Origin: CAVXFL01 sp963761015
GTDB taxonomy: Bacteria > Pseudomonadota > Alphaproteobacteria > Acetobacterales > Acetobacteraceae
Length of the DNA: 64,000 nucleotides
Assembly (NCBI GenBank): GCA_963761015.1
Contig: CAVXFL010000019.1
Location: 162,595-226,594 of the forward strand
Direction: 5' to 3'
Each line of letters starts with the position of its first letter. Within the stretch, counting starts at the first letter, position 1. Below the pieces are notes generated by a model that was not told the DNA's origin, did not search any database, and saw only the letters and a program-made list of their open reading frames with translations. Below, piece after piece: positions 57,965 to 64,000 of the stretch. The position numbers and the translations under genes were made by a program.

Positions 57965-58243
57965 ATGTCTTGGATACCGATTGGCTACCGCGTGGTAGCG
58001 GCGCTGGCGGCGCCGTGCTTCGTGTACTTGGCGATTGGCGGCGCCAACCCGGAATGCGTCATGACGGTGGCCAACGGCCCCGACATGAGCCGGGCGGATG
58101 CGATCGGGTCGGTTCCTGGGCCGACCCAGCGCGTGCCCTGTCCGCCGTCCTTCCTCGGCCGCTGGAAACAGTGGATTGTCAGTGTCGTGCCCGAGGGTGC
58201 GCACGTTGAAGTCCGTGGCTATCCGTGCTCCGGCGGTACCTGA
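57965..58243 (+). CDS. small hypothetical exported protein
   Basis: 92 residues. AGGGAGG lies about eight bases before ATG 57965, which supports this start over the open frame from 57908. A hydrophobic N-terminal segment (YRVVAALAAPCFVYLAIGG) could be a signal peptide or membrane anchor. Several Cys and a conserved-looking LGRWKQWIVSV follow. No family recognised. It is divergent from the hydrogenase operon. Confidence 0.6.
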   Translation: MSWIPIGYRVVAALAAPCFVYLAIGGANPECVMTVANGPDMSRADAIGSVPGPTQRVPCPPSFLGRWKQWIVSVVPEGAHVEVRGYPCSGGT

Positions 58244-58255
58244 CGCGGCGAGCGT

Positions 58256-59092
58256 TCACGCTCGTTCGCAGAGCCGTTCGGTTTCCGTCCAAAGCCCGGC
58301 GAGGAGCGAATTGTCGCGCGCCAGCGGATTGGGTTCCACCTCCTGGCGACGCTTGAAATAGCGGCCGGTCACGCCGAGTTCCGGCGCCAATGCCACGTGT
58401 AACGGCGTGTCGGCGCCGCGTTCGGGGCCGATCATGAACGGCGTCATGAGGGTCCAGGCGATTCCGATCAGCCCCGGCACTTTCGCGATTTTGGTAGCCA
58501 CCACCCCGGGATGCACCACGTTGACGGAAACGCCGGCGCCGTCCAGCCGCTCGGCCCAACCGAAGGTGGCCATCATCAGCGCCAGCTTCGACTGGCCGTA
58601 AGCGTGCCTTGGACTCCAACGCCGCGAACCCTCCAGGTCGTCCAGGTCGATGCGCGCCCGGTCCGACGCGGCGGATCCGACATTCACGATGCGCCCCGGC
58701 GCGCCCGCCCGCAGCGCGTCAGCCAACGCCCGCGTCAGCACGAACGGGGCGAGATGGTTCACCGCCAGGACCAGTTCGTGGCCCTCCGCGGTCACGCGTC
58801 GGCGTTCGGTGAACACACCCGCATTGTTGACCAGCACGGCGAGGCGCGGATGCTTGCCGGCGATGCGGGCCGCCGCCGAACGGGCCTGGGCGAGCAGCGA
58901 CAAGTCGGCCTCGATCAGTTCGGTCGCGGCCTCGGGGATCCGTTGGGCGATCCAGGCGCGCGTGGCCTCGCCACGCTCGGTGTCGCGCGCCACCAGCACC
59001 GTGCGCAGCCCCGCGCGCGCCAAGCCGAGCGCGATCCAGCGCCCGATTCCGGACGTCGCGCCGGTGACCACCGCCACTTTCCGTTCGGCCAT
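58256..59092 (-). CDS. short-chain dehydrogenase/reductase
   Basis: 278 residues from ATG 59092, with GAGGGG upstream. Classical SDR fold: cofactor motif TGATSGIG, NNAG, catalytic Tyr/Lys in YGQSK and PGVV after it. VARDTERG after the second strand suggests NADP preference. It resembles retinol dehydrogenase/WW-oxidoreductase-like members; the substrate is unknown. The initiation region is triplicated in the adjacent tandem repeat, and ATG 59116 in the same frame is an alternative start. It is convergent with the small hypothetical gene. Confidence 0.88.
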   Translation of the reverse strand: MAERKVAVVTGATSGIGRWIALGLARAGLRTVLVARDTERGEATRAWIAQRIPEAATELIEADLSLLAQARSAAARIAGKHPRLAVLVNNAGVFTERRRVTAEGHELVLAVNHLAPFVLTRALADALRAGAPGRIVNVGSAASDRARIDLDDLEGSRRWSPRHAYGQSKLALMMATFGWAERLDGAGVSVNVVHPGVVATKIAKVPGLIGIAWTLMTPFMIGPERGADTPLHVALAPELGVTGRYFKRRQEVEPNPLARDNSLLAGLWTETERLCERA

Positions 59093-59147
59093 GCCACACC
59101 CCTCATGCCATGCCACACCCCCTCATGCCATGCCACATCCCCTTCAT
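59088..59147 (-). repeat. three tandem copies of a 19-21 base unit containing RBS and ATG
   Basis: Units at 59088-59106, 59107-59126 and 59127-59147 read GCCATGCCACACCCCTCAT with small length changes. On the minus strand each unit holds GAGGGG and ATGGC, that is, a Shine-Dalgarno sequence and a start codon of the SDR gene. Confidence 0.85.
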
Positions 59148-59284
59148 GCACGGATGCCACGGGGCCAGGCTTCCGGCCAGCAGCGGCGAACGCCTTCGGT
59201 GCGCATCCATGTCCCGCCGCGGCTCGTAAACCGATGGCGCTCCGGCTAGGCTCCGGAGCAGCGAAGCACTGCGAGGAGGTCCCC

Positions 59285-59779
59285 ATGGTCCGCCGCAGAC
59301 AGGCGTTGGCCGCCAGCGCGTCGTTGCTGGCCGCCGCCCTACCATTGATGTATTTCGGCCGCAAAGCTGCCGCGCTGGCTCCGGCCGGACCGTTCGAGGT
59401 AGTGAAATCCGAGGCGGAATGGCGCAAGGCGCTGACGCCACTGCAATTTTCCATCTTGCGCCAACACGGCACCGAGCGGCCGTTCTCTAGTCCGCTCGAC
59501 GAGGAGGGGCGCAAGGGGACGTACGCCTGTGCGGGTTGCGATTTGCCGGTGTTCGCCTCGGCCGACAAGTTCGACAGCGGTACCGGTTGGCCGAGCTTCA
59601 CCCGTCCGATTCCGGGTGCGGTGCAGACGTCGCAGGACCGCAGCCTGGGGATGCTCCGCACCGAGGCGCACTGCCGCCGCTGCGGCGGCCACCTCGGTCA
59701 CGTGTTCGACGACGGCCCGAAGCCGACCGGACAGCGCTGGTGCATCAACGGGGCGGCGCTGAAATTCCATCCGGCCTGA
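59285..59779 (+). CDS. msrB: peptide-methionine (R)-S-oxide reductase, exported
   Basis: 164 residues. GAGGAGGT (59272-59279) precedes ATG 59285. Reduces the R form of methionine sulfoxide in proteins. An N-terminal segment with three Arg and a hydrophobic stretch (MVRRRQALAASASLLAAAL) resembles a Tat-type signal, so it is probably periplasmic. Zinc Cys pairs are CAGC and CRRC, and the catalytic Cys153 is in RWCINGAALKF. It is followed 14 bases downstream by an exported MsrA gene. Confidence 0.93.
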   Translation: MVRRRQALAASASLLAAALPLMYFGRKAAALAPAGPFEVVKSEAEWRKALTPLQFSILRQHGTERPFSSPLDEEGRKGTYACAGCDLPVFASADKFDSGTGWPSFTRPIPGAVQTSQDRSLGMLRTEAHCRRCGGHLGHVFDDGPKPTGQRWCINGAALKFHPA

Positions 59780-59793
59780 TCGGGGGACGATCA

Positions 59794-60435
59794 ATGCTGC
59801 GACGCATCTGGGTTGGGCTGCTGCTGATCTGCGCGCTCGGTGCCTTGCCGGCACGTTCGCAGTCGCTCCAGCCGCCGCCGGGAGCCGGGTTGAACACCGC
59901 GGCGTTCGCCGGCGGCTGCTTCTGGTGCATGGTACATCCGTTCGAGGTGCTGCCGGGCGTGAGCGCCGTGGTGTCCGGCTACACCGGCGGGACGGTGGCG
60001 AACCCGACCTACCATCAGGTGTCGGCCGGCGGCACCGGGCATCGCGAATCCGTTCAGGTCACTTACGACCCGAAGCGGATCGGCTACGACCGCTTGCTCT
60101 ACGTCTACTGGCGCAACATCGATCCGTTCGACGCCGGCGGCCAGTTCTGCGACCGAGGCAGGCAGTACACGTCGGCGATCTTCGTGGCCGATGCCGAGCA
60201 GCGCCGCCTCGCCGAGGCGTCCAAGCGCGCGCTCGAGGCGCGATTCAAGCGCCCCGTTGCCACCGTCATCCTGCCGGCCGGCCCGTTCTACCGCGCCGAG
60301 GAATACCACCAGGATTATTACCGCAAAAATCCGATCCGTTACCGCTACTACCGGCTCGGCTGCGGGCGCGACGCGCGGCTCGCGCAGGTTTGGGGCAAGG
60401 CGGCCGGTGGGCAGCGGCAAGCCGGCGCCCGGTAA
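59794..60435 (+). CDS. msrA: peptide-methionine (S)-S-oxide reductase, exported
   Basis: 213 residues from ATG 59794, with GGGGGA upstream. Catalytic motif GCFWC (Cys42; Cys45 beside it) after a Sec signal peptide (MLRRIWVGLLLICALGALPARS). GGTGHRESVQV and EEYHQDYYRKNP are typical, and two later Cys (GGQFCDRG, LGCG) can act as resolving residues. With MsrB it forms an envelope repair pair; the electron donor is not encoded here. Confidence 0.93.
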   Translation: MLRRIWVGLLLICALGALPARSQSLQPPPGAGLNTAAFAGGCFWCMVHPFEVLPGVSAVVSGYTGGTVANPTYHQVSAGGTGHRESVQVTYDPKRIGYDRLLYVYWRNIDPFDAGGQFCDRGRQYTSAIFVADAEQRRLAEASKRALEARFKRPVATVILPAGPFYRAEEYHQDYYRKNPIRYRYYRLGCGRDARLAQVWGKAAGGQRQAGAR

Positions 60436-60451
60436 GGCAGGAGGCGCGGCG

Positions 60452-62441
60452 CTATTCGGCCAGACCCGCCCGGCGCAGGCCGTCGGCATAGCGCAGGCGG
60501 TCAGCATCGCGCAGGAACGGCGAGCGTAGCAGCGCCTCGCGCACGCAAAACCCCGGCTCCAGCCGCAGCAGCCGCTCGCGCACGGCGCCCTGCTCCGCGA
60601 TGCGGCCGAGATGGCCGAGCGCGGAGAGATAGCCTTTCTGGGTGGACGACAGCGTCGGGTTGAGCGCCGTCGCGCGCCGCCCGAGCGCGACCACGGTTTC
60701 GTCGTCGCCGCGCGCGAGGTGCGGGACCATCAACGCCATTTCGAAGACGAAGCTATGCGGATCGAATGGCGACAGGTGGCGCGCCTTGTCGATGCGCCGG
60801 ATCGCCTCGTCGTGACTGCCGGCGTAGGAATAAGCCATTCCCGAGAGTGCCCAGGCCATCGGCAGGGACGGATTGAGCGACAACGCCCGCTCGTGAAGTT
60901 GCAGCGCGGCGTCCACGTCCCGGTGCAGGAAGGCGCGGACATGCCCGGCGATCGAGAGGGCGCGCGCATCGGACGGATCGCGCGCCACCGCCCGCTCGGC
61001 CAGTTCGCCGGCGCGCCGCATGGCCGCGGCGGGATCGTCCGCCCAGCCTTGCCCGACCAGGAACACGTGCCAGTAAGCCCACCAGGCGCAGACCGGCGCG
61101 TAATCGGGATCGAGCGCGGCGGCGGCGGCGAGCGTGTCGCCGGCCGCGCGGAACGCCGCCGCGTCGAAGCGATACATCGCTGATATCGCCTGCAGTAGCA
61201 GGTCGTAGGCCTTGGCATCCGCGGGTGGCTGCGAGGCGGCCCGCCGGCCTTCACGCAGCAGCAGTTCGGGATCGACCTGCGCGGCGGTTTCGGCGGCGAT
61301 TTCGTCCTGCAGGACCAGCAGGTCGTCCGCCGCGCGATCGAAGCGCCGCGCCCAGATCACCTCGCCCGCGGCGCGCATGTCGAGCAGGCGCACCGTCACG
61401 CGCACCCGCTGGCCGCCGCGCTGAACGGTGCCGTCCAGCAGCGCATCGATGTCGAGTGCCTGCAGACGCGGATTTTCCGCGAGCGGCTCGTCGAACAGCG
61501 CGGCCAGGGAGGTGCTCGGAATGAGCGAGATCCAGCGGAAGCAGGACAGCGCGGTCGTGATCTCCTCCGCCAGCCCGATCGACAGCGGCTCCACCCCGCT
61601 TGGATCGAGTGAGCGGAACGGCATCACGCCCAAGCGAAGTCCTTCCTGCACCCGCGCCGCGATCGCGCGCAACCGGCGCGGCGCCTGATCGTGCTCCCGG
61701 ATGGACGCGGCCAAAGCCTGTGTCTCGGCCGAGGGCGGCTTCCCGGTGGCTCCGGCCAGTACCGGCGGCGCAACGCCCGTACGCGTCGAGGGCGGCGGCC
61801 CGCTCGCCGCGCTTCGCATGCGCCTTGATCAGCGCCCGCCAGGCGCCTTCGTGCGAGCGGTCGATGGTCAGCAACCGCTCGGCGGTGGCCAGAACCGTGG
61901 CTGGCTCGTCGTCGCCGGACAAGGCCGCCTCGGCGAGCGCGGCGGCGTGGGTCACCACGCATCGTCGCTGCTCGACGAGCCAGCGGTCGAAGGCTGGATC
62001 GAGGCCGCTCAAATCGTCCATGAGCGGTCCCTCGAACAACTCGAGCACGTCCAGCCCGGCGGCACTCGGCGGCGCCAGCGCGTGGATGTCGACCCAGAGA
62101 TTGCCGCCGTCGAGGCGCAAATGGGCCCGCTCGGCCCGCAGCGTGTCGTGGCCGACCCGGGCCAGGCATTGCTGCAACTCGTGCACCGCCTGACGCAGCG
62201 AGCCGCGAGCCTGCTCGCGTTCCCGCGTGCTCCAGAGCAGTTGCGTCAAGTGATCGCGCGGCAGCGGTCGCGGCGCGCCGAGGGCGAGCACGCCGAGCAG
62301 GGCCCGGGTCTTGCGGCCGCGCGGCAGCACCGACTGTCCGAGCCCGTTCTCCGCTGCCATGGTGCCGAGCAGCTTCACCCGCAATTGCGGGGTCGCCGGC
62401 TCGCGGCTGGCGCGAACAAGCAGTCCGGCATCTGACGGCAT
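60452..62441 (-). CDS. BTAD/SARP-type transcriptional activator with TPRs, frameshift at 61763
   Basis: 662 residues after removing one base near 61763 (between YGRCAA and VLAGATGKPPSAET). An N-terminal winged helix (RVKLLGTMAAENGLGQSVLP, RKTRALLGVLAL) is followed by the bacterial transcriptional activation domain to about residue 245. A TolB-like/adenylate-cyclase-associated segment (LGVMPFRSLDPSGVEPLSIG, LDGTVQRGGQRVRVTVRLLD) comes next, then tetratricopeptide repeats. Probably a cytoplasmic transcription activator. It is divergent from the small RNA and duplicated-peptide genes, which are plausible targets. Confidence 0.82.
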
Positions 62442-62570
62442 GGCGTGTGACGCCTCGCAACGGCAATTTCGGCAGGACCGAGCGGGGTTTCGCGATATAC
62501 CTGGAGTCGCAACCGGGCAAGGAAATTTATCAGCGGTACATCAACCGCCTAAATTCCTAGGAAAAATGTC

Positions 62571-62599
62571 TTGACAGTGATGTCCGGGCCGGGCATAGT
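62571..62599 (+). promoter_or_regulatory. sigma70-type promoter
   Basis: TTGACA at 62571-62576 and CATAGT at 62594-62599 are separated by exactly 17 bases. The -35 is perfect and the -10 matches four of six. It points right, toward the predicted small RNA and the 66-residue peptide gene. Confidence 0.75.
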
Positions 62600-62605
62600 C
62601 GGCTT

Positions 62606-62698
62606 GTCAACGGGACAGGTGCGCCCGTCGGCGACTTCCCTTTCCGGCCTCCTCCACGGGACGCACGGCTCACGGTTGTGAGCCGTGCGTTTTCGTTT
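62606..62698 (+). ncRNA. predicted small RNA of about 90 nucleotides
   Basis: Starts about seven bases after the promoter -10 and ends at a strong intrinsic terminator. No open frame with a ribosome binding site fits inside. The middle is C/U-rich (CUUCCCUUUCC, then CCUCCUCC), a type of unpaired anti-Shine-Dalgarno segment common in alphaproteobacterial small RNAs. It could instead be a leader in which the hairpin attenuates the downstream peptide gene. The family is not identified. Confidence 0.65.
62661..62698 (+). terminator. rho-independent terminator or attenuator
   Basis: A perfect 13-base stem ACGCACGGCTCAC / GTGAGCCGTGCGT with loop GGTT is followed by TTTTCGTTT. Strongest intrinsic terminator in the window. 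It lies between the promoter at 62571 and the peptide gene at 62791. Confidence 0.9.
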
Positions 62699-62790
62699 GA
62701 CGAAATTGCGTCCGTGCGGTCGGGAATTGGAGGTTTGTTCATGATTTGTGCCGTTATTGGCCACCGATCCTGTCAGAAGGACAACATCAG

Positions 62791-62991
62791 ATGCGTTCCA
62801 ACACCACCGACATGCCCGTTCTTCCGCCGGTTGCTCCGGCCGAGGTCGCCGACGCCGGCAAGATTCGCACCGGCATGGGCTTCAAGATCCTGCCGCCGGG
62901 CAAAACTCCTGCCGCCGTCGCGGACATCGGCAAGGTTCGCACCGGCATGGGCTTCAAGATCTTCACCGCCCCGGTGCGCGCCGCCCGCTGA
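62791..62991 (+). CDS. 66-residue peptide with internal duplication
   Basis: ATG 62791 has GAAGGA nine bases upstream. The unit VADAGKIRTGMGFKI recurs 24 residues later as VADIGKVRTGMGFKI, and the DNA of the two units is nearly identical over 32 bases (72-base period). The N-terminal 15 residues are unrelated. There is no signal peptide. A short leader plus repeated, nearly identical cores is the layout of some ribosomally made and modified peptide precursors, but no modification enzyme lies within the window. The DUF6065 gene follows 192 bases downstream. Function is otherwise unknown. Confidence 0.65.
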   Translation: MRSNTTDMPVLPPVAPAEVADAGKIRTGMGFKILPPGKTPAAVADIGKVRTGMGFKIFTAPVRAAR

Positions 62992-63183
62992 CGCGCCGAG
63001 CGCATTCGGATCGCCGAACGGGGTCGCTCCGGAAGCCGAATTCGTTGCGGCGGTCGGACTCAGCCTACGGTTGCCGGTTTCGGAACGGCTCCGTCCGGCA
63101 TTGTCGGCGTGCGGGACGGGCCAAAACGCCCGCTCCCGGACCCGGCCAAAAGCAACGATCTGGTCGCAAGGGGCGAGAGAACG

Positions 63184-63999
63184 ATGTCTGCCAGGCAGGA
63201 CCCGATTGTCACCTTCTATCGCGTGATCGAGGCGGCGCGGCTGCCCCAGCGCGCCGACCGCTCGGCCGCCGGAACCCTGCCGACCCGGGCGGCCCGGTAT
63301 TGCGACGCGGTCACCAGCGCGTCTGCGTTCGGCTGGTATCTGTTTCCGCCGATGGATTTCAGCCTGCTGTGGGACGGCAGCGAGGTGTTCTGGACGTATC
63401 CCGGCCTGGAGGACTGGCTGCCGCTGACCGCCGCGCAATTCCCGCATCTGGCCAGCCGGTTCGACGCCGTGGCGCCGGAAACGGCGCGCGGCTACTCGCC
63501 GCCATTCCTGACCGCGGCGCCCGAGCCGGGCGCGGTGCAGATCTGGAGCGGCATGATCGCCCGCACCGCGCCGGACTGGAGCCTGCTGGTGCGTCCGCTC
63601 GCCAATCTGCCGCCGACCGGGGGCTACGCGCTTTACGAGGGTATCGTCGAAACCGACCGCTGGTTCGGTCCGCTCTTCACCAACCTGCGGCTGACCCGCA
63701 CCGACCGGCCGGTGAGCTTCCGGGCGGATTACCCGCTGGCGCAAATCCAGCCACTGCCGCGCACGCTCTATGCCGACGCGACGCTCGAGGCGGCCAGCAT
63801 GGTCGGCGGCCTGGACGGCTTCAACGATGCGGACTGGGAACGCTACTGCGCCACTGTGGTGCGCCCCAATCAGGACCCGGAGCGCCAAGTCGGCCAATAC
63901 GCCATCGACGCACGGCGGCGGCGGCGCGGCGTTTGCCCACACGCGACGCAGTCGACGGGAACAAGTCGGGAAACAAGCGCGGCCGCGACAGCAGTCTGA
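63184..63999 (+). CDS. DUF6065 family protein
   Basis: 271 residues from ATG 63184, with GAGAGA upstream. Recognised by FYRVIEAARLPQRADRSAAG, then the strongly conserved SAFGWYLFPPMDFSLLWDG, QIWSGMIARTAPDWSLLVRP and IVETDRWFGPLFTNLRLTR blocks. A soluble protein of unknown function. The stop TGA 63997-63999 ends one base before the window edge. The last 30 residues are Arg/Thr/Ala-rich and may be affected by a frameshift. It is co-oriented with the duplicated peptide gene. Confidence 0.82.
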   Translation: MSARQDPIVTFYRVIEAARLPQRADRSAAGTLPTRAARYCDAVTSASAFGWYLFPPMDFSLLWDGSEVFWTYPGLEDWLPLTAAQFPHLASRFDAVAPETARGYSPPFLTAAPEPGAVQIWSGMIARTAPDWSLLVRPLANLPPTGGYALYEGIVETDRWFGPLFTNLRLTRTDRPVSFRADYPLAQIQPLPRTLYADATLEAASMVGGLDGFNDADWERYCATVVRPNQDPERQVGQYAIDARRRRRGVCPHATQSTGTSRETSAAATAV

Positions 64000-64000
64000 A

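Noticed and set aside
59088..59147. Possible CRISPR array
   Set aside because: Units are contiguous and only three copies of about 20 bases; there are no spacers or cas genes.

Overview
The window is GC-rich DNA from an alphaproteobacterium, most likely of the Acetobacteraceae/Rhodospirillales type. The evidence is the Hint-domain giant protein, a MetH-linked ArsR-methyltransferase, a K+-insensitive proton-pumping pyrophosphatase, DUF6065 and DUF5996 proteins, and palindromic repeats of the kind scattered through such genomes. It is ordinary chromosome interrupted by one insertion-sequence graveyard (about 48.9-52.8 kb).

Layout. 0-3.6 kb: a broken nuclease-like remnant at the left edge, an exported L,D-transpeptidase lipoprotein and two hypothetical genes. 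4.0-7.8 kb: a four-gene SGNH hydrolase / SxtJ / DUF5989 / carbamoyltransferase operon. 7.8-16.6 kb: PduO-type adenosyltransferase with a CDF metal transporter, a tandem pair of receiver-domain proteins (one degenerate), then metH coupled to an ArsR-methyltransferase regulator with a candidate operator, and a GNAT acetyltransferase. 16.9-28.1 kb: a type I secretion ABC transporter and HlyD adaptor co-oriented with a Sel1-repeat protein, a two-domain glycosyltransferase, an unknown protein and a second glycosyltransferase. 28.3-34.7 kb: PAP2-family protein, an unaccompanied molybdopterin-binding dehydrogenase subunit, DUF5996 and aminopeptidase P. 34.9-41.3 kb: a repeat-built protein of about 2,140 residues ending in a Hint domain, a plausible cargo for the secretion system. 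41.4-46.3 kb: PRC-barrel protein, inorganic pyrophosphatase, HppA, and a small gene that reads as a ribosome-inactivating protein (Shiga/ricin A-chain fold). 46.4-48.9 kb: tRNA-Met, ettA and a GNAT gene interrupted by a palindromic repeat. 49.0-52.8 kb: two IS66-type elements plus IS110 and IS5 scraps. 52.8-57.8 kb: a group 3b-like bidirectional NiFe hydrogenase operon with its maturation protease and a cyclic-nucleotide-binding protein. 58-64 kb: SDR, exported MsrB/MsrA, a BTAD-type regulator, a promoter-terminator pair that predicts a small RNA, a 66-residue peptide with an internal duplication, and a DUF6065 protein.

The most notable item is the ribosome-inactivating protein homologue at 45649-46302: all five classical catalytic positions have counterparts. 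Next are the small RNA / duplicated peptide / DUF6065 module at the right end, the pseudo-receiver, and the target-site-flanked palindromic repeat in the GNAT gene.

Quality caveat. At least ten genes are interrupted by a frameshift, and every one is resolved by removing exactly one base. That uniformity points to insertion errors in the underlying assembly rather than to decay, so these genes are annotated across the shift and the position is given.
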